This document shows positions 48,765-57,780 of a stretch of 64,000 nucleotides of DNA, in pieces (position 1 is the first letter of the stretch; every line of letters begins with the position of its first letter). The notes under the pieces were generated by a model. That model did not search any database. It saw nothing but the letters and a program-made list of their open reading frames with translations, and was not told where the DNA came from. The stretch spans positions 110,001 to 174,000 of the forward strand of contig NC_015380.1 of assembly GCF_000195085.1 (NCBI RefSeq), read 5' to 3'. The stretch is from Candidatus Pelagibacter sp. IMCC9063 (GTDB lineage Bacteria; Pseudomonadota; Alphaproteobacteria; Pelagibacterales; Pelagibacteraceae). The position numbers were made by a program, and so were the translations under genes.

Positions 48765-49427
48765 TTAATAAATGAGTTTGTTATTTTTTCTATAGTCTTT
48801 TATTTTAGCCGCATTCTTAAAAAAGCTTATTTTTTTGTTAGTGTAGCCCCCTTGTTTAAGGCAAAAATCGATTTTTGAATTTTGAGCTGCATGATAATCA
48901 TGTTCACTATCTCCTACGAACAGGGCATCTTTTTTATTTATCTTAAATTTTTTTACCACATTGTTTAATACACTTGGATGAGGTTTTTTAAATTTAAAAG
49001 TGTCTCCGCCTGCTACAAAATCAAAATATTTTTTTAAATCAGATTTTTGTAATACAATTTTAGTTAACTTTTCTAACTTATTGGAACACACTGCTAGTTT
49101 ATAATTTTTTTGTAATTTATTTAATAAGTTTTTAATACCAGGATAAGGCTTGGACTTTACATAAACGTTTTTTTTATAATAAGAAAAAAAATAATCATAC
49201 ATATCTTGTTTTTGCTGGTTACTGGCTTTTACTTTTTGCATAGCTAATGATTTTATAATATTGCCCATAATTCCCTGGCCAATAATACTTTTTACCTTGT
49301 GGTAACTAATAGTTTTATAACCAAATTTTTGCAGGGTAAGATTGTTAGCTATTAAAATATCTGTTTGAGAATCAACTAAAGTTCCATCCAAATCAAATAT
49401 AATTAGCTTCTTTTTTTTTAGATCCAT
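48765..49427 (-). CDS. HAD-superfamily phosphatase (phosphoglycolate phosphatase-like)
   Basis: This HAD hydrolase (220 aa) carries the nucleophile motif FDLDGTLVDS, the serine/threonine motif (CSNK), a lysine (KKPHP) and the final GDSEHD acidic motif. The helical C1 cap suits small phosphorylated metabolites, as in Gph. It lacks the DWAGT-type nucleophile motif of phosphonatase PhnX, so phosphonoacetaldehyde hydrolysis is unlikely. It directly follows an Fbp-type ABC importer, so it may dephosphorylate what the importer brings in. Confidence 0.88.
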   Translation of the reverse strand: MDLKKKKLIIFDLDGTLVDSQTDILIANNLTLQKFGYKTISYHKVKSIIGQGIMGNIIKSLAMQKVKASNQQKQDMYDYFFSYYKKNVYVKSKPYPGIKNLLNKLQKNYKLAVCSNKLEKLTKIVLQKSDLKKYFDFVAGGDTFKFKKPHPSVLNNVVKKFKINKKDALFVGDSEHDYHAAQNSKIDFCLKQGGYTNKKISFFKNAAKIKDYRKNNKLIY

Positions 49428-50488
49428 TACAAAAACTTAATTTTTTTGGAATCTAAGAACATAGTTATTTTTTCTTTTGGATAGTAAATTTTTTTATCTA
49501 CCTCATGCAAAGTATCAATAACTAAGGAATGATTTTTAACATTCACAACATACCTTACAATATTTCCAAGAAATTCCTGGTTTTCAACCGTACCCTCAAA
49601 CTCTTCCAATGATAATCCTCTTAATCCCAATGAATTGTTCTTATTTTCCAAATATAAATTTTGAGGTCTTAATAAAACAGAAGTTCCCTTTGCATCTGCA
49701 CCAATGCCCTTGATTACCATTCCATTCTTGCTCGTAAAGACAGAATTTTGAAATTCTCCTTCTATTACGTTGGTTGTTCCAAGAAAATTAGCTACGAATG
49801 CATTGGTTGGATTGTTATACAAATCTACGGGTCTACCCATTTGCTGGACTATTCCTTCATTGAAAATTGCCAAGTTGGTGGACATGGCATTAGCTTCTTC
49901 TTGGTCATGGGTAACAAAAATCGTTGTGATATCTAACTTGTGATGAAGTTCTAACAATTCTTTTCTCATCTGAACTCTTAGTTTGGCATCTAAATTAGAA
50001 AGTGGCTCATCAAGAAGTAAAACTTTTGGTTTCACAACTAATGTTCTAGCCAGTGCAACTCTTTGCTGCTGTCCACCAGATAGCTGGTAAGGATATCTTT
50101 TGCTCAATCCATCCAGGTCTACTAGCTCCAAAACTTCAGCTACTCTTGTTTCTATTTCTTTGCTATTAATTTTTTTTTCTTCTAAACCAAAACTAATATT
50201 TTTATAAACAGTCATATGGGGCCACAAAGCATAGTTTTGAAAGACCATTCCCACATCTCGTTCCCATGGATTCAAACTGCTAACCTCCTGACCTCCAATA
50301 AAAACTTCTCCTGATTGAGATTTTTCAAACCCAGCAATCAATCGCAACAAAGTAGTCTTGCCACATCCTGAAGGTCCTAAAAAAGTATAAAAATCTTTAT
50401 TGTCGATACTAAGATTGACGTCTTTTAAAACATGGTTTGAACCATAAGACACATTAATATTTTTTATTTCAATTATTGAATCGCTCAT
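49427..50488 (-). CDS. Fbp/Pot-type ABC transporter ATP-binding protein
   Basis: This ATPase (353 aa) has an N-terminal ABC domain (Walker A GPSGCGKTTL, signature [15 protein letters not shown], Walker B LLLDEPLSNLD) and a C-terminal TOBE regulatory domain. This layout is typical of iron(III), putrescine or 2-aminoethylphosphonate importers. It overlaps the permease stop and the HAD phosphatase start by single bases, so all are one operon. Ligand is unknown from sequence alone. Confidence 0.92.
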   Translation of the reverse strand: MSDSIIEIKNINVSYGSNHVLKDVNLSIDNKDFYTFLGPSGCGKTTLLRLIAGFEKSQSGEVFIGGQEVSSLNPWERDVGMVFQNYALWPHMTVYKNISFGLEEKKINSKEIETRVAEVLELVDLDGLSKRYPYQLSGGQQQRVALARTLVVKPKVLLLDEPLSNLDAKLRVQMRKELLELHHKLDITTIFVTHDQEEANAMSTNLAIFNEGIVQQMGRPVDLYNNPTNAFVANFLGTTNVIEGEFQNSVFTSKNGMVIKGIGADAKGTSVLLRPQNLYLENKNNSLGLRGLSLEEFEGTVENQEFLGNIVRYVVNVKNHSLVIDTLHEVDKKIYYPKEKITMFLDSKKIKFL

Positions 50489-52170
50489 TAGTCTATCTTA
50501 GCCTCCATCCCTCTTTGTTTGTAGTTTTTTTCTATAATTAATTGAGAAAGATATGTTCCTGCAGTTACAATTAAAACTCCGATCACACCAAAACCAGCAC
50601 CAGGACCTCTTCCTGCGGCTGTTTGCATGTAAGAATAGATTGCATAAGCTAAAGGTGCATCCGTTTCTGTAGATACCAACATAATAGTTGCTGATAACTC
50701 GACAGTGGCTGTTGAGAAACTAGTAATAAACCCTGCAAGCAATCCACCCATCATCAAAGGAATTAATATTTTTCTAAAAATCGTGGTTTTTTTTGCTCCC
50801 AATGTTTCAGCGGACTCTTCTAAATATTTGCTTATTTGCATTAAGACTGCGTTGCAAGCTCTCAAGGCATAAGGAAGTCTTCGCACAGCTAAAATAATGA
50901 CAATCATAAACCACCAAGAAGCTAATGGTTTGTCATTCCATGGTAAATTAACTGAATAGAAAGTCCTTAAATAACCAATACCCAAAACAAGGCCTGGGAT
51001 CGCAAGCGCGCTCATAGCAATATAATCTAAAAGCTGCCTTCCTACAAACTTCGTTCTTAAGACAATGTAAGAAATAAAAAATGCTAGCACAATATCGATC
51101 AATGCTGCAATGGAACAATACAGCATGGTGTTTTTAATAAAGACACTATTTTCAAATACAGCTTTATAGTGACTAAAAGTGAATGCGTCTGGCAAAATAC
51201 TAAATGACCAAACAGTTCCAAAGGATAAAAGAGCCAAAGCAATATGGGGGGATAAAACTAAAAACAAAATAAGAAATACTACCGAATAAGCAAAAAACTT
51301 TTGATGAGGTAAAAAATTTCTTTTGACCATACCACCACCACCTTTTTGCAGCATAGAATAATCTTTTCCTCCCAGCGCTAGTTTTGCGACCCAAACCGCA
51401 GCGACTGAAGTTAATACTAAAATCACACCAATCACATAACCCATAGGATCGTTGATTCCGATAGAGGAAATTCTAAGATAGGCCTGTGGAGCTAACATAT
51501 TATTTACATCTAGAAGCAAAGGCGTTCCAAGGTCATCAAATACTTTTAAAAAAACTAAACTTGCTCCCGCAATATAGCCTGGCATAGATAAAGGAAGTAC
51601 AATTCTTCGAAATAAACGGAAGCCCTTAGCACCAAGAGTTTGAGCTGACTCTTCCATAGTTCGATCAATATTATTTAAGCTACTTATCAAATTAATTAAA
51701 ATGAACGGAAAGTAATGTATAGATTCCACAAAAATCACTCCGTTCAGCCCTTCCATAAATGGAATTTTAAAACCAAACCATTGATCCAGCATCAAATTAA
51801 CTGAGCCATTGGTACCAAAGAGGAGCTTCATAGCTACAGCTCCTACAAACGGTGGCATAATTAATGGAATAAAACCCAAACTTTGAATAAGAACGGACCC
51901 TTTAAAATTAAAACGTGCTGTAAAATAAGCCAAAGGAATAGCAAAAAATGAAGCAAGAATAACTGACATGGATGCAACATAAAAAGAATTATAAAGTGAC
52001 TCTATAAAAAGAGCACTCTGAAAAAAATCATAAAAATTTAAAAAAGTAAAATGACCGTTCTGATCTAAAAAGGAAACATAAAAGACTTGAACAATAGGAA
52101 CGGCTAAAAAAATAAATAAAAATAATCCAATAAAAATAGCAGTAGATTTTAAAAAAAGATTTTTAAACAT
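50488..52170 (-). CDS. Fused two-domain ABC transporter permease (FbpB/SfuB-like)
   Basis: This permease has two complete membrane domains in one chain (about 560 aa, twelve or so helices), as in FbpB/SfuB. Each half carries an EAA loop (EESAQTLGAKGFRLFRRIVLP and EESAETLGAKKTTIFRKILIP). An in-frame TTG start 12 bases upstream is possible. I prefer ATG at 52170 because the TTG lies against the hairpin that separates it from the binding-protein gene. Related permeases import iron, phosphonates (2-AEP) or sugar phosphates. Confidence 0.9.
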   Translation of the reverse strand: MFKNLFLKSTAIFIGLFLFIFLAVPIVQVFYVSFLDQNGHFTFLNFYDFFQSALFIESLYNSFYVASMSVILASFFAIPLAYFTARFNFKGSVLIQSLGFIPLIMPPFVGAVAMKLLFGTNGSVNLMLDQWFGFKIPFMEGLNGVIFVESIHYFPFILINLISSLNNIDRTMEESAQTLGAKGFRLFRRIVLPLSMPGYIAGASLVFLKVFDDLGTPLLLDVNNMLAPQAYLRISSIGINDPMGYVIGVILVLTSVAAVWVAKLALGGKDYSMLQKGGGGMVKRNFLPHQKFFAYSVVFLILFLVLSPHIALALLSFGTVWSFSILPDAFTFSHYKAVFENSVFIKNTMLYCSIAALIDIVLAFFISYIVLRTKFVGRQLLDYIAMSALAIPGLVLGIGYLRTFYSVNLPWNDKPLASWWFMIVIILAVRRLPYALRACNAVLMQISKYLEESAETLGAKKTTIFRKILIPLMMGGLLAGFITSFSTATVELSATIMLVSTETDAPLAYAIYSYMQTAAGRGPGAGFGVIGVLIVTAGTYLSQLIIEKNYKQRGMEAKID

Positions 52171-52185
52171 AGGAAAAGACAATCA

Positions 52186-52212
52186 CGGCCCTAACCATAA
52201 AGGTTAGGGCCG
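52186..52212 (-). other. Intercistronic hairpin between the binding protein and permease genes
   Basis: The perfect inverted repeat CGGCCCTAACC / GGTTAGGGCCG (11 pairs, five-base loop) is notably GC-rich in this AT-rich DNA. It lies ten bases after the stop of the binding protein and 15 bases before the permease ATG. It probably caps the mRNA of the binding-protein gene and reduces permease expression. Confidence 0.75.
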
Positions 52213-52222
52213 CAAGGATATA

Positions 52223-53554
52223 TTATAGAGATTTTAACGCTTGTTCAGCCTTTTGTTTCGCTTGTTTGTAATTGCTAACAACTTGCTTATCCCATCCAGC
52301 TTCTACTTCAGCCTGACGAGTACCTGCATATTTTGATATATCTTTAGCTTTTTTTCTTTTCTTCTTAAAGATTTTATTAAAATCAGGATCGTTTGCTTTT
52401 GCTTCAGATATAGGCAACTTAGCAACTAAAGCCCTAGCATCTGCTATTAGCTTTTTAGCTTTTGGATTATTTTTATTTCCAAGAGCTTTTTCTGCTTTAT
52501 AAATTGCTGACATAGTAGCTCTCAAATCATCAAGACGATAAGTGATCATTACATCAAATAAAGAATTTACAAGATTGTATCTTGATTTAGATAGCAAAAC
52601 ATCAAACTTAACGGCAGCACCGATAGAACTATCCTTAAATGGATTAGGAAAGTCTTTAGGAGCTTTTGAATAAGTTTTTGGATTTACTGGCAATCTTCTA
52701 ATTTTTGGATCCAGAAGGATTTCTTGTCCTTGAGGAGTTAATAAAAAGTCAATAAACAGTTTTGCGTTTGCGCTATTAGGAGCATTTTTTATAACCCCAA
52801 TATTAGCAGGCACCAAAGTTGTTACTGTTGGATAAACAAATCCTACAGGAAAACCACTTCCGATTGATGAGAGACCAAAAAAGTCAATTACAATTCCAAT
52901 ACCAAAGTCACCACTGTTCACACCATCAGGAACACCGAAGCTTCTTGCAGTAACTGTTTTGAAGTTTCCAGCAATATTTTTCATTTTAGCCCAACCTTTA
53001 TTAAAACCATCTCCTTGTAATAAAGTTTCAACAGTTAAATGCGTAGTTCCTGATCTTGAAGGAGCACTCATTCCTGTGTGGCCAAAATAAATTGGTTTTG
53101 CTAAATCAATCCACTCTTTAGGAGCGGGTAATTTATTTGCCTTTAAATATCTTGTATTCCACATCATGCCGTATCCAGCTGCAGCAAATCCAGTATAAAA
53201 ACCATCCGGATCATTCACAGGATAAGAACCCACTTTAGATGGAATTCCTTTCACTTTAGATGTGTATTTGGCTAATAAACTGTCCCCCTTTAAAACTTCA
53301 AACGCATCTGGTGCGGAAGCCCAAAAAAGATCTGTTCCATTATTTGATTTTGTTTCCTGAATGTATTTAATTCCAGCAGTAGTTTTTTTTCCTACAACTT
53401 CAACCGTAACACCAGGATATTTTTTTTCAAATGCTGCTTTAAATTTTCCTGAAAGATCTTTTGGAAAGGAAGTGACTACTACCACTTTTCCAGAAGCTGC
53501 GAAAGAATTTGAAGCAAACAATAAAGCAATAAAGATTGCTAATAGTTTTTTCAT
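52223..53554 (-). CDS. Fbp-like ABC transporter substrate-binding protein
   Basis: This periplasmic binding protein (443 aa) has a signal peptide (about residues 1-19, ending SFAA). The family-1 fold shows VVVVTSFPKDLSGKFKAAFEKKYPGV, a typical Fbp/PhnS-like start. It is longer than iron-binding relatives (about 340 aa), with a basic, helical C-terminal extension (about residues 345-443) rich in Lys and Ala. Iron-binding tyrosine pairs are not evident. With the phosphatase-containing operon and the phosphorus context, an organophosphorus ligand (2-AEP or a sugar or glycerol phosphate) is more likely than iron, but unproven. Confidence 0.88.
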   Translation of the reverse strand: MKKLLAIFIALLFASNSFAASGKVVVVTSFPKDLSGKFKAAFEKKYPGVTVEVVGKKTTAGIKYIQETKSNNGTDLFWASAPDAFEVLKGDSLLAKYTSKVKGIPSKVGSYPVNDPDGFYTGFAAAGYGMMWNTRYLKANKLPAPKEWIDLAKPIYFGHTGMSAPSRSGTTHLTVETLLQGDGFNKGWAKMKNIAGNFKTVTARSFGVPDGVNSGDFGIGIVIDFFGLSSIGSGFPVGFVYPTVTTLVPANIGVIKNAPNSANAKLFIDFLLTPQGQEILLDPKIRRLPVNPKTYSKAPKDFPNPFKDSSIGAAVKFDVLLSKSRYNLVNSLFDVMITYRLDDLRATMSAIYKAEKALGNKNNPKAKKLIADARALVAKLPISEAKANDPDFNKIFKKKRKKAKDISKYAGTRQAEVEAGWDKQVVSNYKQAKQKAEQALKSL

Positions 53555-53722
53555 GTTGTCCCCTTTGTTTATTTAATGTTAAGCGTACTTTAATTAAAAT
53601 TTGCGTACAATAGGAAAAGAGAAATAAGAGTAAAACAAATTCTTATTCAAAAGAGGTTCTTTTTTGTCAAAAAAGGCTAAAATATTAAAAAAAATAATTT
53701 ATAACCAGTGCTTAATTTATTA

Positions 53723-54500
53723 ATGAAAAAAAACTATTTACAAATCATAGGTTGTGGTGCCTCTCAGGGAGTTCCTACTCCAGATGGTGATTGGGGGAAT
53801 TGTAAAAAAATAAAAAAAATATTAGAACTAGAAGTTCCGTTTATTTAAGTCTTAATAATTACAAAATACTGTTTGATACCTCTCCTGATTTACGATTCCA
53901 GTTATTGGCAAATAATATTACTGAAATTGATTATGTTTTTTTTACACACTCTCACGCCGATCATATATTTGGAATAAATGAATTAAGAACATTTTGGATA
54001 AAAAATAAAAAAAAATTGATATTTTTTCAACTAAGCAATGTATTTTTTATTTAAAAAAATATTTTAGTTACCTTTTTAAGAATAACAAAAATTACCCTGC
54101 TGTCTTAAAAAGCAATATAATCAAAAGCCATATCAACATTGGCAATGGTAAGGATAAAATCAGAATAGAAAGATTGGATGTGAAGCATGGATCCACCAAA
54201 ACTATTGGCTACAAAATTAATAATGATATTGCATATATCCCAGATGTAAAAACTATTCCTAAAAAAACTATAAAAAAAATATTAAATATTAAATATTTAA
54301 TAATAGATTGCTTTAGGACCAAAGAGCATAACTTGCATGTCAGTTTAAAAGAAACCTTGAATTATATTAATCTAATCAAGCCTGAGAAGGCTTTTTTAAC
54401 TCATATGAGCAAAGATCTTGATTACAATAATTTAAAAAATAAATTAAAAAAATACAAAAATATTGAACCCTGCTACGATGGAATAAAATTTAATATCTGA
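53723..54500 (+). pseudogene. Metallo-beta-lactamase fold hydrolase (PhnP/RNase Z-like), two frameshifts
   Basis: The first frame begins MKKNYLQIIGCGASQGVPTP and gives the family start (GDWGNC). A run of eight A near 53812 then breaks the frame. A second frame carries on NIRTRSSVYLS...FFTHSHADHIFGIN with the zinc-binding HxHxDH motif. Near 54011 a run of nine A breaks it again. The third frame carries the rest, through KHGSTKTIGYKI and ending at 54500. Joined, it is a full-length protein of about 258 residues. It may be a true pseudogene, an assembly problem or a slippage-dependent gene. phoR starts eight bases after it. Confidence 0.75.
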
Positions 54501-54508
54501 ATTTAGTT

Positions 54509-55633
54509 ATGTACGAATTATTTTTTTTAATACTTGGTTTTGCTTTATCTTTCTTGTTTATCAAGTTTAAAAATAAAAATTTATTAAATAAAAATATTAG
54601 TGAAAAAAATCTTGAATCGAAAGATTTATTTAAAAATCAAAAAAAAATTTTAAATCAAATACCAGATCAAATTCTAGTAATAGATAAATTAAAAAACATA
54701 GTATTTGCAAACCAATCAGCTCTAAATAGATTTGGTGGAAATATAAAAGATTCTCATATTGCAGAAGTTATAAGAACATCTAAATTTTTAGATGGAATAG
54801 ATTTTGTAATAGAAAAAAATATACCCACTGCAGTAAAAACTGAGATTCAAACTCCAACCTACCAAGCTTATGAAGCAAATATTTTTCAAGCTCCAATTTT
54901 TGAAAATGAAAGATCTATCATTATATTATTGAGAGATTTAACTGAGATTTATAAAATTCAACAAATAAAGTCAGATTTTGTTGCTAATGTTTCCCATCAA
55001 TTGAGAACACCTCTTCAGTCAATTAAAATGGGACTAGAAACTATTGATGACAAAGATTCTCAAAAAAAATTCTTACCTATTATGCTTCAAGAGGCATACC
55101 GGATGGAAAATTTAATTAAAGATTTGCTAATTCTTTCTAAAATTGAGCAGCAAGAGCATATCAAACCAAAAGATATTATAAATTTAAATGAAATTATTAA
55201 TTATGTAAAAAGTTCTAACAAAGAATCTCTTGATAAAAAAAATATTACTCTTGATATTGATATTCCTGAAGACGCTACAAATGTGATTGGGGACAAAGAT
55301 AAGCTAATAGAGGTATTTTCTAATTTAGTTGATAATTCTATCAAATACAGTGAGCCTCAAAAAAAAATTCATGTAGAAACCTATAAAAAAAATTCTCATC
55401 AGATTGAAATTGTTTTTAAAGACCAAGGAATTGGTATACCAAAAGATCTACTTCCTCGTGTTAGTGAAAGGTTTTTTCAAGCCGATCCTAAAAAAAGCCG
55501 AGTAGTAGGTGGTACCGGCCTTGGATTGGCAATTGCAAAACATATTATCATCCAGCACAGGGGAAATCTAAGGATTGAAAGCGAAGAAGGTATTGGGTCA
55601 AAGTTTATTATCAACCTCCCTTTGGCTAGCTAA
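54509..55633 (+). CDS. phoR: Phosphate regulon sensor histidine kinase PhoR
   Basis: This membrane sensor kinase (374 aa) starts with one membrane helix (residues about 3-20) and lacks a large periplasmic domain. A PAS-like region (about 45-145) follows. The phosphoacceptor is His163 (NVSHQLRTPLQ), with N-box LVDNSIKYS, G1 DQGIGIP and G2 GGTGLGLAI in the ATPase domain. It is identified as PhoR by pairing with phoB, whose stop lies three bases beyond its own. It faces the opposite direction to the pst operon, so it is expressed from a different promoter. Confidence 0.9.
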   Translation: MYELFFLILGFALSFLFIKFKNKNLLNKNISEKNLESKDLFKNQKKILNQIPDQILVIDKLKNIVFANQSALNRFGGNIKDSHIAEVIRTSKFLDGIDFVIEKNIPTAVKTEIQTPTYQAYEANIFQAPIFENERSIIILLRDLTEIYKIQQIKSDFVANVSHQLRTPLQSIKMGLETIDDKDSQKKFLPIMLQEAYRMENLIKDLLILSKIEQQEHIKPKDIINLNEIINYVKSSNKESLDKKNITLDIDIPEDATNVIGDKDKLIEVFSNLVDNSIKYSEPQKKIHVETYKKNSHQIEIVFKDQGIGIPKDLLPRVSERFFQADPKKSRVVGGTGLGLAIAKHIIIQHRGNLRIESEEGIGSKFIINLPLAS

Positions 55634-55635
55634 AC

Positions 55636-56322
55636 TTAAGTGTTGTCTAAAGAATACCCGGTGCTACGCACAGTTCGTATTAAGTCTTTTTTTCCTGGTA
55701 AATTAATTGCTTTTCTTAACCTCCTTATATGAACATCCACAGTTCTCAATTCAACATTAATAGAGTTTAGCCAAACATTTTCCAACAACTGCTCTCTTGA
55801 AAAAACTCTTCTAGGATTAGTGATAAAAAAATTAATCAATCTATATTCTGTTGGGCCCAAAATAATTTGCTGACTACCCCTAGAAACTCTTTTTTGCAAA
55901 CGGTCTACTTTCAAATCTTCAAAAGTAACAGAGTCTTCTATAGCTTGAGGTTTAACTCTTCTTAGCAATGCATTGATTCTTGCAACAAGTTCTGAATGAC
56001 TAAAAGGCTTAACAAGATAATCGTCTGCTCCAGTATTTAATCCTAATACTTTATCTTCTTCCTGTCCCTTGGCAGTTAACATTATAATAGGGATGAATTT
56101 AAATTTTTTATCTTTTTTTAGACTCCTGCAAATTTCAATACCCGATAAATCTGGAAGCATCCAATCTAACAATATCAAATCTGGCTCTATCTTTTTTATT
56201 TCCTTTAATCCTTCTTCGCCATTGTTAGAAATAAATACTTTATAATTTTCTTTTTCTAAATTATATTTAACTAGAGTTGCAATGGAAGGCTCGTCTTCAA
56301 CTATAAAAATTTTAGCCTTCAT
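55636..56322 (-). CDS. phoB: Phosphate regulon response regulator PhoB
   Basis: This OmpR-family response regulator (228 aa) has an N-terminal receiver domain with Asp53 as the phosphoacceptor, plus Asp10 and the Lys of VKPF. The C-terminal winged helix contains RRVFSREQLLENVW and ELRTVDVHIRRLRKAI, the DNA-recognition part that reads Pho boxes. It is the last gene of the pstSCAB-phoU-phoB operon and so is autoregulated if the pstS Pho box is functional. It converges with phoR. Confidence 0.96.
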   Translation of the reverse strand: MKAKIFIVEDEPSIATLVKYNLEKENYKVFISNNGEEGLKEIKKIEPDLILLDWMLPDLSGIEICRSLKKDKKFKFIPIIMLTAKGQEEDKVLGLNTGADDYLVKPFSHSELVARINALLRRVKPQAIEDSVTFEDLKVDRLQKRVSRGSQQIILGPTEYRLINFFITNPRRVFSREQLLENVWLNSINVELRTVDVHIRRLRKAINLPGKKDLIRTVRSTGYSLDNT

Positions 56323-56333
56323 AATATAAATTA

Positions 56334-57011
56334 TTATTTTTTGTAATAATCACCTTCTACTAAATAATAAATATTTTCTGAAATTCTTCTAATATGGTCT
56401 CCGGCTCTTTCTAAATTTTTAGCGACAAATAAAAGGTTAGTTGCAAACTCTAAATTTTTATTATCTTTTGATAAAAAGTTTAAAATTTCCTTAATGGATA
56501 AATAAGTAAGCTCATTTACATTCTCATCCAATTTAATTACTTCAATCGCACCCTCTTTTGATTTTTTAATATATGCATCTAATGTTTTGTTCAGTTGGTT
56601 TTTAACCGTATTGCCAAGACGCTTTAAACTATCTAACAATGTTTGAGACAAATCCTCAGGCAAAGGAACTATTTTTTTTGCACTTCCCTTTGCAAGATCT
56701 CCTATTCTTTCCAAGTCTTGTGAAATACGTAAAGCACTTATGGCAACCCTTAAATCAATAGCCATAGGAGCTCTCTTTACTAGTATAGTCATAATTTGGG
56801 TGTCAATTTTTGCTCTATACTCATTGATTTTTTTATCGCTTTGGACAATCCTGTCTACCGCATCTTTATCTAAAATAGTAATTGCATTCATAGAATCGGT
56901 AAGTAGCGACTCTGTTAGGCTTCCCATTTGAATTATACTATCATTTAAAAATTGAAGCTCTTCTCCGTAAGATTTTACAATATGTGTGTCATTCGTCATA
57001 AGTTTATCCAA
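56334..57011 (-). CDS. phoU: Phosphate transport system regulator PhoU
   Basis: PhoU (225 aa) links phosphate transport to the PhoR/PhoB signal, shutting down the regulon when phosphate is ample. It has two homologous helical bundles. The metal-binding motifs ([13 protein letters not shown] and [13 protein letters not shown]) are recognisable and the conserved [11 protein letters not shown] / [14 protein letters not shown] segments are present. It overlaps pstB by eight bases and precedes phoB. Confidence 0.96.
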   Translation of the reverse strand: MDKLMTNDTHIVKSYGEELQFLNDSIIQMGSLTESLLTDSMNAITILDKDAVDRIVQSDKKINEYRAKIDTQIMTILVKRAPMAIDLRVAISALRISQDLERIGDLAKGSAKKIVPLPEDLSQTLLDSLKRLGNTVKNQLNKTLDAYIKKSKEGAIEVIKLDENVNELTYLSIKEILNFLSKDNKNLEFATNLLFVAKNLERAGDHIRRISENIYYLVEGDYYKK

Positions 57012-57780
57012 ATCTACCAGTTATGTAATCTTGTGTCATGTTATTCGTGGGATTTTTAAAAATTTGCTCAGTAGTTCCTACCTCGATTATCTTTCCCATA
57101 TGAAAAAAACCTGTTTTCTGTGAAACACGAACTGCTTGGGCCATGGAGTGCGTGACGATAACAATAGTAAAAGTTTTTTTTAATTCATCAATTAGTTCTT
57201 CAATTTTTGCTGTAGCAATGGGGTCTAAAGCTGAGCAAGGCTCATCCATTAAAATAATTTCTGGATTAACAGATATTGCTCTAGCAATACAAAGCCTTTG
57301 CTGCTGACCTCCTGACAAGCTTGTTCCAGGCTCTTCTAGTCGATCTTTTACCTCATTCCACAATGCTGCTCTTTTCAAACTATTTTCTACAATTTGATCT
57401 AAATCATCTTTAGATTCGCCAATGCCATGAATTTTAGGACCATAAGATACATTTTCGTAAATACTTTTTGGGAAAGGATTTGGTTTTTGAAAAACCATTC
57501 CTACTTTTTCTCGAAGCTGAACTACATCGACGCCCGGATCGTAAATATTTTTATCATCTATTTGTATCTGACCTTCCATTCTACAAATATCAATCACATC
57601 ATTCATTCTATTAATGCATCTTATAAATGTAGATTTTCCACAACCAGAAGGCCCGATTAGTGCTGTAACTTCATTTTGATTAATTTCTAAATTAATATCA
57701 AACAGAGCCTGTTTTTGTCCGTAAAAAACATTCAAATTATTTGATTTAATTTTAATTTTATTATCCATAGTTAAATCCAT
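57004..57780 (-). CDS. pstB: Phosphate ABC transporter ATP-binding protein
   Basis: PstB (258 aa) energises the high-affinity phosphate importer. Walker [12 protein letters not shown]-loop [20 protein letters not shown] (a PstB hallmark), signature [15 protein letters not shown] and Walker [22 protein letters not shown] are all present. It overlaps pstA and phoU by about eight to ten bases, consistent with coupled translation. Confidence 0.97.
   Translation of the reverse strand: MDLTMDNKIKIKSNNLNVFYGQKQALFDINLEINQNEVTALIGPSGCGKSTFIRCINRMNDVIDICRMEGQIQIDDKNIYDPGVDVVQLREKVGMVFQKPNPFPKSIYENVSYGPKIHGIGESKDDLDQIVENSLKRAALWNEVKDRLEEPGTSLSGGQQQRLCIARAISVNPEIILMDEPCSALDPIATAKIEELIDELKKTFTIVIVTHSMAQAVRVSQKTGFFHMGKIIEVGTTEQIFKNPTNNMTQDYITGRFG

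Noticed and set aside
48765-49427. Reading the HAD gene as phosphonatase phnX
   Set aside because: The nucleophile motif is DLDGT of the phosphoglycolate phosphatase group rather than the form typical of PhnX.
52223-53554. Simple annotation as iron(III)-binding protein
   Set aside because: Length, lack of an obvious tyrosine iron site and the phosphorus context argue against it, although it cannot be excluded.
53575-53615. Direct repeats of GCGTAC upstream of the Fbp-like binding-protein gene
   Set aside because: Two six-base copies in a promoter gap are too short and unsupported to call an operator.
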